Origin: Planococcus halocryophilus
GTDB lineage: Bacteria > Bacillota > Bacilli > Bacillales_A > Planococcaceae
Assembly: GCF_001687585.2 (NCBI RefSeq)
Contig: NZ_CP016537.2
Location: 716,001-780,000 of the forward strand
Reading direction: 5' to 3'
Length of the DNA: 64,000 bases
The position numbers and the translations under genes are program-made. The notes under the pieces are model-generated. The model worked only from the letters and a program-made list of their open reading frames with translations. It ran no database searches and had not been told where the DNA came from. Numbering within the stretch: position 1 is the first letter of the stretch; the number at the start of each line of letters is the position of its first letter. Shown in pieces: positions 51,924-60,188 of the stretch.

Positions 51924-53537
51924 ATGGATAGAAAATGGTGGAAAGAAGCAGTTGCATATCAAGTATACCCGAGAAGTTTTAAGGATTCGAATAGTGATGG
52001 TGTCGGAGATATCAACGGTGTGACGAGCAAGTTGGATTATTTAAAGGATCTTGGGATTGATGTAATTTGGATTTGTCCAATGTACAAGTCACCAAATGAC
52101 GACAACGGCTATGACATTAGCGATTATCAGGAAATTATGGATGAGTTTGGGACAATGGCGGATTTTGATCGCCTTTTAGAAGAAGTACACGCGCGCGGGA
52201 TGAAGTTGATTATCGATTTGGTTATCAATCATACAAGTGATGAACACCCGTGGTTTATGGAGTCACGCGCTTCAAAAGATAACGACAAGCGCGACTGGTA
52301 TATTTGGAGCGATGAGCCGACCAACTGGGAAAGTATTTTTGGGGGACCTGCTTGGGAATACGATCAAGAAACAAAACAATATTATTTGCATTTATTTTCT
52401 AAAAAGCAGCCGGACTTAAACTGGGGAAATCCAGAAGTGCGACAAGCATTATACGATATGGTCAATTGGTGGCTAGACAAAGGAATCGACGGCTTCCGTG
52501 TGGATGCCATCAGTCACATTAAAAAAGAGTTGAGCGATGTGGAAGACCCTGAACAGAATTTGTATGTGCCAGCTTGGGAGAAAATGATGAATGTTAAAGG
52601 GATTCAGCCATTACTTGCGGAACTGCGTGATGAAACATTTGCGAAACACGATATCATGACAGTAGGCGAGGCAAATGGTGTTCAAGCTGACGACATTAAT
52701 GAGTGGATTTCAGAGGATGATGGGAAATTTAATATGGTGTTTCAGTTTGAAAGTATGAGCTTATGGGACACTGATTCAACAACAGGAATCGATGTGCCGA
52801 AACTAAAAGAAGTACTGACCAAATGGCAAAAAGCTGTAGAAGGACATGGCTGGAATGCACTTTTTATCGAAAATCACGACAAACCGCGCATTGTCTCTAC
52901 ATGGGGGAATGACCGGGAATTCTGGCGTGAAAGTGCCACAGCAATCGCTTGCATGTATTTCTTTATGCAAGGAACGCCATTTATCTATCAGGGCCAAGAA
53001 ATCGGTATGACTAATGCACCGTTTGATGAACTAGAGCATTACAATGATATCCAAACCCATAGCCTTTACCATTTCAATCGTTCAGAAGGTATGGAACACG
53101 ACGATGTAATGACGATCATCAAAGCACAAAGTCGCGATCATTCACGCACCCCAATGCAATGGGATGCCAGCCCGAACGCCGGATTTTCGGATGCCGAGCC
53201 TTGGTTGCGTGTCAATCCAAATTACGAAGAAATCAATGTTGCAGCGCAGCTTCGCGATCCGCATTCGATTCTCTGGTTTTACCGGAAGATGATTTGGTTG
53301 CGTAAACAACAAGATGTTCTAGTCTATGGCAACTACGAGTTACAGGACGTAGGTCACGAGTCGATTTATGCTTATACGCGCACGAATGAAGATAAAACCG
53401 TATTGGTCATCACCAATTTGACGGAGTACGCTTGTTACTGGGATGAACCGGAATCGGCACGCTGCTTGTTGAGCAACTATCAGCAGCTCGATCCGAAACA
53501 ATTGATGCCTTATGAAGCACGCGTTTACGAATTGTGA
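51924..53537 (+). CDS. GH13 alpha-glucosidase / oligo-1,6-glucosidase
   Basis: A 537-residue cytosolic enzyme of GH13 subfamily 31. It begins with the family start RKWWKEAVAYQVYPRSF. Conserved regions are DLVINHTSDEH, GFRVDAISH (nucleophile Asp), VGEANG (acid/base Glu) and IENHDKPR (transition-state Asp). It releases glucose from isomaltose, maltose or similar short saccharides. ATG 51924 is used because GAGGGA lies 6 nt before it; in-frame TTG/ATG at 51879/51882 would add 14-15 atypical residues. No sugar transporter adjoins. A cre site and a terminator frame the gene. Confidence 0.93.
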   Translation: MDRKWWKEAVAYQVYPRSFKDSNSDGVGDINGVTSKLDYLKDLGIDVIWICPMYKSPNDDNGYDISDYQEIMDEFGTMADFDRLLEEVHARGMKLIIDLVINHTSDEHPWFMESRASKDNDKRDWYIWSDEPTNWESIFGGPAWEYDQETKQYYLHLFSKKQPDLNWGNPEVRQALYDMVNWWLDKGIDGFRVDAISHIKKELSDVEDPEQNLYVPAWEKMMNVKGIQPLLAELRDETFAKHDIMTVGEANGVQADDINEWISEDDGKFNMVFQFESMSLWDTDSTTGIDVPKLKEVLTKWQKAVEGHGWNALFIENHDKPRIVSTWGNDREFWRESATAIACMYFFMQGTPFIYQGQEIGMTNAPFDELEHYNDIQTHSLYHFNRSEGMEHDDVMTIIKAQSRDHSRTPMQWDASPNAGFSDAEPWLRVNPNYEEINVAAQLRDPHSILWFYRKMIWLRKQQDVLVYGNYELQDVGHESIYAYTRTNEDKTVLVITNLTEYACYWDEPESARCLLSNYQQLDPKQLMPYEARVYEL

Positions 53538-53540
53538 AAT

Positions 53541-53579
53541 AAAAATCTCCTTGCGCTCTTGAGCGCGAGGAGATTTTTT
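53541..53579 (+). terminator. Terminator of the alpha-glucosidase gene
   Basis: AAAATCTCCT..GCGCTC pairs with GAGCGC..AGGAGATTTT around TT, followed by T residues. Confidence 0.9.
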
Positions 53580-53599
53580 GTGTTATTGGGCTAAATTTT

Positions 53600-53722
53600 G
53601 TAATGTGCAAACAAACACCTGTAATGTGCAAACAAACTCTCGGATTGTGCAAATAAAACCTGGCATCTCGCAAACAAACGTCCCGATACCGCAAACAAAA
53701 CCGATCGTCATGCAAACAAACT
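53600..53722. repeat. Six-copy array of GCAAACAAA at an exact 21-bp period
   Basis: The 9-mer GCAAACAAA (once GCAAATAAA) begins at 53607, 53628, 53649, 53670, 53691 and 53712, always 21 bp apart, with 12 variable bases between. The first three copies are preceded by TGT or TGTG. The array lies between the alpha-glucosidase terminator and the small-RNA terminator. It does not look like a translated gene. Confidence 0.85.
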
Positions 53723-53796
53723 CAAAATCCTCTTGTAAGTCCTTATGTAATCAAAAAATATGCCAAGTAAAGACGTAATCCATACATCAAAACAAC

Positions 53797-53919
53797 AGAA
53801 AAAACCCATCATGCCCGAGGGCATGATGGGTTTCGATAGTTTGCGGCGTTCCAAGCCACGCTCCACAACGTGTTCCTAAAAGGAGTGCTTGTCCGTCTTA
53901 CGCAAACGAGCTCATCGCG
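53797..53919 (-). ncRNA. Unassigned small structured RNA with own promoter and terminator
   Basis: Read leftward, a SigA promoter (53926-53954) should start an RNA near 53919. It can fold with GTTTGCG (53907-53901) pairing CGCAAAC (53845-53839), extended by CGAT/ATCG outside. An inner stem CAAGC/GCTTG encloses TCC-TTTTA-GGA and CACG/CGTG hairpins; CTCC and GGAG could form an alternative or pseudoknot. It ends in a perfect GC-rich terminator (53801-53834; AAACCCATCATGCCC arms) with TTTTTT. No ORF with a ribosome-binding site is inside. It resembles none of 6S, SRP, tmRNA, RNase P or the riboswitches I know. It could be a trans-acting sRNA. Confidence 0.6.
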
Positions 53920-53925
53920 TAGTTA

Positions 53926-53954
53926 ACAATAGAGCATTTGCCGCGATAAGTCAA
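53926..53954 (-). promoter_or_regulatory. SigA promoter of the small RNA
   Basis: On the minus strand, TTGACT (53954-53949), an exact 17-nt spacer and TATTGT (53931-53926). Confidence 0.65.
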
Positions 53955-54129
53955 CTTGTGAAATTCTAGACCTTACTAAGCGCTAATTACAGCTCAGGAG
54001 CAAAGGATAGAAAAATGAGAGAATCACATGAATAAAACTCATTTTATTTAAAAAAAGCTAATAATTCTTATTTTAATCGACTAAAACCGAACTATATTAT
54101 ACTTTTTATTATAAATGTTCGTAATTTTG

Positions 54130-54158
54130 TTGACCACCATTCTCCTCTTTGTTATAGT
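54130..54158 (+). promoter_or_regulatory. SigA promoter of the riboswitch-controlled gene
   Basis: TTGACC (54130-54135), a 17-nt spacer and TATAGT (54153-54158); the RNA would begin about 15-20 nt before the aptamer. Confidence 0.75.
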
Positions 54159-54181
54159 TGCCAAGTGATAAATATTATATC

Positions 54182-54251
54182 GCTCGTATATATTCGGTAA
54201 TATGGTCCGAATGTTTCTACCAGGTTCCCTTTAAAGAACCGGACTACGAGC
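54182..54251 (+). promoter_or_regulatory. Guanine-class purine riboswitch aptamer
   Basis: P1 is GCTCGTA (54182-54188) with TACGAGC (54245-54251). P2 is ATTCGG with CCGAAT and loop TAATATGGT, J2/3 is GTTTCTACC, and P3 is GGTTC with GAACC. These match the purine aptamer core throughout. The specificity base before the P1 3' strand is C (54244, in GGACTACG), which reads guanine/hypoxanthine; adenine aptamers have U there. With the terminator at 54313 it should switch the gene off when guanine is plentiful. Confidence 0.93.
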
Positions 54252-54312
54252 TAGAGTTTTGATTGCTTGGCGTGTGTGAACTCTCCTACTCAATTTTTGC
54301 TTTGGCTCCAAA

Positions 54313-54349
54313 GGTCCGAACGGTAGAAACCGGTTCAGGATCTTTTTTT
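54313..54349 (+). terminator. Regulatory terminator of the guanine riboswitch
   Basis: GGTCCGAACGGT pairs with ACCGGTTCAGGATC (small bulges), loop AGAA, then seven T residues, 44 nt before the ATG. Confidence 0.85.
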
Positions 54350-54392
54350 AATCCAATTACCGAATAGAGCATACACCTAGGAGGAAATTCAC

Positions 54393-55292
54393 ATGACAAA
54401 AATGAAGACAGTAAGTAGCAAACAACTGCTAGTATTCATCATGGCTATGATTTTATTGGTCGTATTGGCAGGATGCAGTTCAGCAGCCGAGTCGAACGAA
54501 ACAGGAAAAGAAACAGACGAAACAAAGCGCCCGATTCTAATCCAAGGACCAATGCCGATCGAAGCTGAAAAGTTCGCGGAGCGTTTGGAAAATGTTGAAA
54601 TAGAAGAATCAGGATCTACATATGAATTTTATATCGGTACTGTCAATGACTACCCGGTTATTGTTTCAAAAACAGGTAAAGGTATGGAAAATACGGCAGC
54701 TGCGACAGCGATCGCAATAGAAAAATACAATCCGGCTGCGATCATCAACCAAGGTACATCAGGTGGACATGATCCAGAGTTGAATGTTTTTGATATCGTC
54801 ATTGGTGAACGCACAGTCAATATCGGTTCGATGAAAACAGGAGATCGTGCAAAAGGTGAAGGCATTGAAGCAACAGAATGGAAGCCAATGGACGTAATGG
54901 CTTCAGAAGGAAGTGCTGGAGAAGATCCAAATGCTGAAAAAGCGCGTTATTATGATGCCGATCCAGAACTTTTAGCTGCAGCAATTAATGTCAAAGACAG
55001 CTATACACAAGGTAAAGTAGTTGAAGGCACAATCGGTTCAGCAGACGTTTGGAATAACGAAGTTGACCGCATCAATTGGTTCCATGAAAACTTCGGTACA
55101 TCAGTCGAAGAAATGGAATCAGCGTCATCTGCGATGATTTCAAAAGCATATGATGTACCGTTTTTAGCAATTCGTATTTTATCAAACAATAAAACAAACG
55201 ACGGTGCGTATAATCCAGACACAGCCGCTGCGAATCAAGAATATGTATATGAAGTAGTTAAAGAGTATATTGCTTTTTTGGAAAGTAACTAA
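54393..55292 (+). CDS. Surface nucleosidase-like lipoprotein (MTAN/PNP fold) under guanine riboswitch
   Basis: A 299-residue lipoprotein; lipobox ends at Cys28 (VLAGCSS) and a charged linker follows. From about residue 48 it has the nucleoside phosphorylase/MTAN fold: ILIQGPMPIEAEKF, VIVSKTGKGMENTAAAT, INQGTSGGHD, then VEEMESASSA near 240 and LAIRILSNNKTND near 260. In cytosolic MTAN enzymes the last motif has the catalytic Asp (R-x-x-SD); here it is SNN. Riboswitch control and surface location suggest it releases purine bases from outside nucleosides for uptake, or binds them. AGGAGG precedes the ATG. Confidence 0.85.
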   Translation: MTKMKTVSSKQLLVFIMAMILLVVLAGCSSAAESNETGKETDETKRPILIQGPMPIEAEKFAERLENVEIEESGSTYEFYIGTVNDYPVIVSKTGKGMENTAAATAIAIEKYNPAAIINQGTSGGHDPELNVFDIVIGERTVNIGSMKTGDRAKGEGIEATEWKPMDVMASEGSAGEDPNAEKARYYDADPELLAAAINVKDSYTQGKVVEGTIGSADVWNNEVDRINWFHENFGTSVEEMESASSAMISKAYDVPFLAIRILSNNKTNDGAYNPDTAAANQEYVYEVVKEYIAFLESN

Positions 55293-55308
55293 GAAAAGCA
55301 TCAAAATG

Positions 55309-55350
55309 AAAAAGCATTCTCAATCCATAACAGGAGTGAGAATGCTTTTT
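55309..55350. terminator. Bidirectional terminator between the two lipoprotein genes
   Basis: Perfect 13-nt arms AAAAAGCATTCTC and GAGAATGCTTTTT with a 16-nt loop. Confidence 0.88.
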
Positions 55351-55351
55351 C

Positions 55352-55837
55352 TTATTTCACAATATGATCTGTTGTTACTTTATACATATTGCCTGATCTT
55401 GGTGTTAACCAAGCAGCCAGCTCGTAGGTTCCGGGTTCAAGATCAAGCGGGGGGATTTCTAAGTCGTAACTTAGTTTATCTCCGTCATCAACCCTTTCTT
55501 CACCCAACGCTTGTGCATACGTACTGACAGAAGAGAAAAGAAAAGCAACTTCGCCGCTGTCATTTGTTAATGAAAAGTCGAAGCGTTGGCTGCTCGTAAA
55601 TTCGAAAGTTTGTACTTCGCCAGTGTTATTTACTAAACTATAGCGATAAGTGTTGTCATTGATTTGTTCGATCGCTGGTTTCATCTCTGCAACTTCCTCG
55701 CCATTTGTCTCGGTTTCTTCAGTCATGGGTTCTCCGGAATCGCTATCGTTTTCGTCACTTTTTTCGGTTCCACAAGCGGCTAAAAATAAGACCGAAAATA
55801 ATACCAGAAAAGCTCTGAACCAGGTAAATTTTTTCAT
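55352..55837 (-). CDS. Lipoprotein with BsuPI-type domain
   Basis: A 161-residue lipoprotein; lipobox ends at Cys22 (LFLAACGTE), followed by an acidic, disordered linker to about residue 55. The rest resembles the BsuPI proteinase-inhibitor domain (YSLVNNTGEVQTFEFTSSQR, FDFSLTND, ending in PPLDLEPGTYELAAWLTP). Such domains are common on Bacillus surface proteins. A protease-inhibitor function is not established for lipoprotein forms. AGGAGG precedes the ATG. Confidence 0.78.
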   Translation of the reverse strand: MKKFTWFRAFLVLFSVLFLAACGTEKSDENDSDSGEPMTEETETNGEEVAEMKPAIEQINDNTYRYSLVNNTGEVQTFEFTSSQRFDFSLTNDSGEVAFLFSSVSTYAQALGEERVDDGDKLSYDLEIPPLDLEPGTYELAAWLTPRSGNMYKVTTDHIVK

Positions 55838-56036
55838 AATGATTCCTCCTAATAGGTTAGAAACTAGAAACTTACTTTCACATAAGAACGTTAAAGTGAC
55901 TGAAAAGTTACAGTCGTTTGCAAGATTCGGCTGAATATTTTACCGACAACCTACACATTGTGGGTCCCGCACTGTAGAATAGGGTTTATGAGATTTCGCA
56001 TTATTCTATCAGTTGGATGAAAGGGGAACGAAATAC

Positions 56037-57251
56037 ATGAAAACAGACTTCCATTTTTCGAAAGAAATTGAAAGGGCATTTAAAAACGATCCTCCTGGCC
56101 AGTGGATGTCACCTTTACCAGCGGGGTGCTTACGTCTCAGTTCAGGTTATCCCGCACCATCACTTGTTCCTTCTGATGAAATTAAACTAGCGGTAGCTCG
56201 TTTACTAGATGAGGAAAGGGATTTACCGCTTCATTACATAGGCAGTCCAAGAGTTCCACAATTAAAAAGATTTCTTCAAGATCGAATGGCACATCGAGAT
56301 GTGGAAGTGACAAGTAATGGATTGCTTGTCACTTCGGGTGCTTGTCAGGCTATTGATCTGATTGCGCGTATTCTTTTAGATGACGAAGCAGTTGTAGCTG
56401 TCGAATCACCGACTTATATGGAAGCGTTAGAAATTTTCCGAAACTATACGGAACATTACATCACCATTCCCGTTGATGAAAATGGACTGCAAACTGAGGT
56501 GCTAGCTGAGATGTTAGCTGTTCGTAAAGAACAAGGGTTACCGACTCCACGATTGCTTTATACCATTCCAACTTATCAAAACCCGACTGGTACAACTTTG
56601 TCACTTGAGCGGAGACAACACGTAATGGACCTTGCTGAGCAATATGATTTTCTTATTTTAGAAGATGACGCATACGGAGAGCTCGGCTTTGAAGAAAGAC
56701 CTCGTCTACTAAAAGCAATGGATAACCAAAACCGTGTGATTTATGTGGGATCATTATCGAAAGTTGTAGCACCAGGCATGCGTATTGGCTGGGTAGTGGC
56801 AGATAAACGATTAATTGACCCATTAAGTTGGTTTAAAAAGGATTTGGACCATCCGTTTGATCAGGCAACAATGGCATCATTCCTTGAAGAGATTGATTTT
56901 GACGAGCACTTAAATCACTTAACGACTACCTACGAGTCCAAATGTGCAATGATGTTGTCGGCTTTAGAAGAATTTTTGCCACCCACAGTTTCGTGGTTTG
57001 TGCCAAAAGGCGGATACTTTATATGGATCAAAATTCCAGATGTTGATACTTCGCAAATGCTGCAGGAGGCATTTGATGCAGGAGTAGCCTTCGTACCAGG
57101 AAAATATTTTTTCTTAGATCAGCAAGAAGGACTTGAATATTTAAGATTGTCATTTAGCTATGCGAGTGAAGAAGAAATTGTTAAGGGCGTGGAATTGCTA
57201 GGACAAGTAGTGGGAATGCATGTAGTACCTGCAACTGAAAATATAGAGTAA
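56037..57251 (+). CDS. PLP-dependent aminotransferase (fold type I, MocR-like domain without HTH)
   Basis: A 404-residue aminotransferase of the 2-aminoadipate/LysN and MocR-AAT subgroup. Visible are YIGSPRVPQLKRFL, LVTSGACQAIDLI, IPTYQNPTGTTLSLERR, ILEDDAYGEL and the PLP lysine in VGSLSKVVAPGMRIGW. The N-terminal GntR DNA-binding domain of MocR proteins is absent, so it is an enzyme, not a regulator. ATG 56037 is preceded by AAAGGGG; TTG 56013 is in frame but upstream of that site. Substrates could be aromatic, branched-chain or aminoadipate; not determinable. Confidence 0.88.
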   Translation: MKTDFHFSKEIERAFKNDPPGQWMSPLPAGCLRLSSGYPAPSLVPSDEIKLAVARLLDEERDLPLHYIGSPRVPQLKRFLQDRMAHRDVEVTSNGLLVTSGACQAIDLIARILLDDEAVVAVESPTYMEALEIFRNYTEHYITIPVDENGLQTEVLAEMLAVRKEQGLPTPRLLYTIPTYQNPTGTTLSLERRQHVMDLAEQYDFLILEDDAYGELGFEERPRLLKAMDNQNRVIYVGSLSKVVAPGMRIGWVVADKRLIDPLSWFKKDLDHPFDQATMASFLEEIDFDEHLNHLTTTYESKCAMMLSALEEFLPPTVSWFVPKGGYFIWIKIPDVDTSQMLQEAFDAGVAFVPGKYFFLDQQEGLEYLRLSFSYASEEEIVKGVELLGQVVGMHVVPATENIE

Positions 57252-57284
57252 TTCTCTATACATATTGTCGATAAGGTTAAAATA

Positions 57285-57320
57285 AGCGTGCTCATCACTA
57301 GTTTGATGATGCACGTTTTT
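57285..57320 (+). terminator. Terminator of the aminotransferase gene
   Basis: CGTGC..CATCA pairs with TGATG..GCACG around CTAGTT, followed by TTTTT. Confidence 0.8.
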
Positions 57321-57501
57321 GTTTTTTTAATATAAGAATTAGCTACAATAAGAATTGACTATGTTTTCAGAATAATGTAAAGTTAATACTACTATTTGTG
57401 AAAATCCGGAGATTTCGAATGTACGCTCAAGTGCTAGAAGTTTCCAAGATAGGAGGAACTGCTATAGGAGCAACAAATCGATTATAGGAGGAGGAGCGAA
57501 C

Positions 57502-59058
57502 ATGAATATAACAGCGGCATTGAGACAAAATGCTAAACGTTTTCCAGATAAGGTGGCTATTGTTTGTGAGGGGAGAACTTATTCGTATCAGGAACTAAAC
57601 GAAGAAGTAAACCGAATGGCAAATGGACTCCTTGAGACAGGTTTACAAAAAGGTGATAAAGTTTCTCTATTTATGAAAAACTCGGACTATAACGTACTGG
57701 CTTTTTTTGCGGTGTTAAAGGCTGGCGGTGTTGCCGTGCCTGTTAATTATCGGCTGAGTGCCGATGAAAGCGGCTATATTTTCGGGCAATCTGAAAGTCG
57801 ATTTATATTTTGTGATGTAGAATTTGAAGGTGTTATTGCAGAAGGGAAAAGACAAGCAACTTCACTTCAGCAAGTGATTGTTCATCCTGCGCCTGAAAAT
57901 AACGATTACCTTAGTTGGGATAGTGTATTAAGTGAAAATGCATTAAATCCCTCGGTCGAAATATTGAATACCGATGACGCGGAAATTCTTTATACATCTG
58001 GCACAACGGGCAAACCAAAAGGTGCATTGTTTGATCATCAGCGTTTGGTAAATGTCAGTGCGTCGTTTGTTTTTGGTGTCGGAATTGATGCTGAGGATCG
58101 TATTTTGCACGCAGTGCCACTGTTTCACTCGGTTCAATTAAACCTTTTTTTAGTGACTGGTATATTGCTTGGAACATCCAATATCATCTTGTCTGAATTT
58201 GATCCTGAACATGTAGTCAGATCCATTGAGGAATTCGAAGTGTCTGTTTTCTTTGGATTGCCGAATATGTATGAAGCTTTACTACAAGTCCCAAATGCAG
58301 AATCGGCCAACTTGTCTTCTGTTACTAAATGTATGTATGGTGCAGATCCAATTGACCCTGACCTTGTTAAAAAAGCAATGGACTTTTTCGGTCACCAGCA
58401 ATTTTATAATCTTTGCTTGCTGACTGAAGGCGGACCAGGGGGAGTCTTTTTATTACCAGAACAGCATGAGGCTAAAGTAGGCTCAGGCGGAAAGCCGATG
58501 TATTTCATGGAAGTGCGGGTAGTAGATGATGAATTTAAAGATGTTCAACCCGGTCTAATTGGCGAGTTTATTGTGAAAGGGAATACAGTGATGAAGGAAT
58601 ATTACAACAAACCGAAAGAAACGGCAGAATCTTTCCGAGACGGTTGGCTACTGACTGGTGATTTAGCGACAATCGACGAGGATGGATTTATCTCGCTTGT
58701 TGATCGTAAAGCAGACCGTATCATTTCAGCTGGGGAAAATATCTTTTCGATTGAAGTCGAACAAGTTACCACAAATCATCCTCAAGTAGCTGAAGCGGCA
58801 ACTGTCGGTTTACCGGAAGAAGAGTGGGGAGAAATTGTGGGGGTCATCATTGTGCCTAAAGAAGGTGAAACGATCGAAGAAGAACAATTAATGGATTATT
58901 ACTTGGAGCACCTTCCAGGATATAAAATTCCAAAAAAATATAAGATAGTTGAGTCATTACCGAGAAATGCTTCAGGAAAAATTATGAAATACAAATTACG
59001 GGAGCTTCATATTAGTGAATTCGAATGGTTCCGAAAAGTTCCAGAGAGCCGATATTAA
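57502..59058 (+). CDS. AMP-forming acyl-CoA synthetase
   Basis: A 518-residue member of the ANL superfamily that activates a carboxylic acid to its CoA ester through the acyl-AMP. Core motifs: ILYTSGTTGKPKGALFDH near 155, LCLLTEGGPGG near 310 (the usual YGxTE is altered), LTGDLATIDEDGFISLVDRK near 390, and the C-terminal lysine in PRNASGKIMKYKLRE. TAGGAGGAGG precedes the ATG. It is close to long- and medium-chain fatty acid ligases but substrate is uncertain. Monocistronic, with its own terminator. Confidence 0.9.
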   Translation: MNITAALRQNAKRFPDKVAIVCEGRTYSYQELNEEVNRMANGLLETGLQKGDKVSLFMKNSDYNVLAFFAVLKAGGVAVPVNYRLSADESGYIFGQSESRFIFCDVEFEGVIAEGKRQATSLQQVIVHPAPENNDYLSWDSVLSENALNPSVEILNTDDAEILYTSGTTGKPKGALFDHQRLVNVSASFVFGVGIDAEDRILHAVPLFHSVQLNLFLVTGILLGTSNIILSEFDPEHVVRSIEEFEVSVFFGLPNMYEALLQVPNAESANLSSVTKCMYGADPIDPDLVKKAMDFFGHQQFYNLCLLTEGGPGGVFLLPEQHEAKVGSGGKPMYFMEVRVVDDEFKDVQPGLIGEFIVKGNTVMKEYYNKPKETAESFRDGWLLTGDLATIDEDGFISLVDRKADRIISAGENIFSIEVEQVTTNHPQVAEAATVGLPEEEWGEIVGVIIVPKEGETIEEEQLMDYYLEHLPGYKIPKKYKIVESLPRNASGKIMKYKLRELHISEFEWFRKVPESRY

Positions 59059-59073
59059 TTTAGAAACTGTATT

Positions 59074-59113
59074 AAAATAGCCCCGCAGCCAATAAGGCCA
59101 CGGGGCTATTTTG
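59074..59113. terminator. Bidirectional terminator between acyl-CoA synthetase and aldolase genes
   Basis: AAAATAGCCCCG..GCC pairs with GGC..CGGGGCTATTTT. Confidence 0.9.
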
Positions 59114-59123
59114 ATGACTTTTT

Positions 59124-60011
59124 TTAAGTAATTGAAGCTTCGTAAATGCCTTTAATGGAGTTTTCTAGCATTGTGTTAAACTCTTCATCTGTTTGATTGG
59201 CGTTGACACCTTCAGATAAAGCACGCGAGAAACTAGCGATAAGCCCATTATTAGCTGCCAATTTTTCATTAGCATCATCACGTTTATAGCCACCAGACAA
59301 GGCGACTACGCGAACAACACGCGGGTGATCGATCATTTCTTTGTAATAATTATTTTCTGTCGGAATGGTGATTTTAATCATCACATTTTGATCTTCATTT
59401 AATGAGTCCAACTGCTTTAGCATTTCTTCTTTAAGAATTTTTTCGGATTGTTCTTTGTCTGTGCTGTTAATGTCCACTTCTGGTTCAAGAATCGGCACTA
59501 AACCAGCGGCAAGAATTTGTTTGCCGACTTCAAATTGCTGCTCAACGACTTTTTTAATCCCTTCAGCATTTGCTTCTTTAATAACAGAACGCATTTTTGT
59601 GCCGAAAATATTACGTTCGTTGGCCCGATTTAACAAGTCGTCTAAGTTTGGCATTGGCTTCATCAGTTGAACGCCGTTTTCTTCATCCGCCAGTCCTTTG
59701 TCGACTTTTAAGAATGGTGCAACTCCTTTTTTCTGCCATAAATAATCAGGTGTATAGTGACCTTCTACTTTCCGGTCCATTGTCTGTTCAAAAAGAATGG
59801 CGCCAATAATTGAATCTGAATTGAAAGAAGGCGCAGTCATAACGCGTGTCCGCATTTCGTGGATCAAGTCATACATTTCCTCTTCAGACGAATACTGATC
59901 TTCTGATACGCCATAAAGCGCTAACGCTTTCGGTGTACTGCCGCCACTTTGGTCAAGTGCAGCGATAAAGCCTTTACCGTTTTTTACAAAATCCATTTGT
60001 TCCTGATTCAT
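59124..60011 (-). CDS. fda: Class I fructose-bisphosphate aldolase
   Basis: A 295-residue Schiff-base aldolase like staphylococcal Fda. Marks are [18 protein letters not shown] at the N-terminus, [18 protein letters not shown], the Schiff-base Lys in VMIKITIPT near 214, and [14 protein letters not shown]. It splits fructose 1,6-bisphosphate in glycolysis or gluconeogenesis without a metal. AAGGGG lies about 8 nt before the ATG. Many Bacillales rely on class II FbaA, so this may be a second aldolase. Confidence 0.94.
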   Translation of the reverse strand: MNQEQMDFVKNGKGFIAALDQSGGSTPKALALYGVSEDQYSSEEEMYDLIHEMRTRVMTAPSFNSDSIIGAILFEQTMDRKVEGHYTPDYLWQKKGVAPFLKVDKGLADEENGVQLMKPMPNLDDLLNRANERNIFGTKMRSVIKEANAEGIKKVVEQQFEVGKQILAAGLVPILEPEVDINSTDKEQSEKILKEEMLKQLDSLNEDQNVMIKITIPTENNYYKEMIDHPRVVRVVALSGGYKRDDANEKLAANNGLIASFSRALSEGVNANQTDEEFNTMLENSIKGIYEASIT

Positions 60012-60188
60012 TGTCCCAGCCCCTTAAATAAATTTTTGAAAGTCGATCGGTTTATTAAAAAATTTACTGTAAAGAAACTCTTTCACTGAATATTATAACA
60101 ATATCTAGAAGAAACTACAAAAAAAATATTAATTCAACCTTAGTTTAGGTTTTCCCTACCTAAAATCGAGTAAACGTATTTACTTTAA

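Noticed and set aside
53600-53722. CRISPR array
   Set aside because: The conserved unit is only 9 bp and the variable part 12 bp, far below repeat and spacer sizes, and no cas gene is near.
53578-53778. Protein-coding heptad-repeat gene across the 21-bp array
   Set aside because: A 21-bp period keeps several frames open by itself on both strands. There is no ribosome-binding site and the frame begins inside the glucosidase terminator.
54182-54251. Adenine riboswitch
   Set aside because: The specificity base at 54244 is C; adenine aptamers need U at this place.
56037-57251. MocR/GabR transcription regulator
   Set aside because: The aminotransferase domain is complete but there is no N-terminal winged helix in frame, and the ribosome-binding site is directly before the enzyme part.
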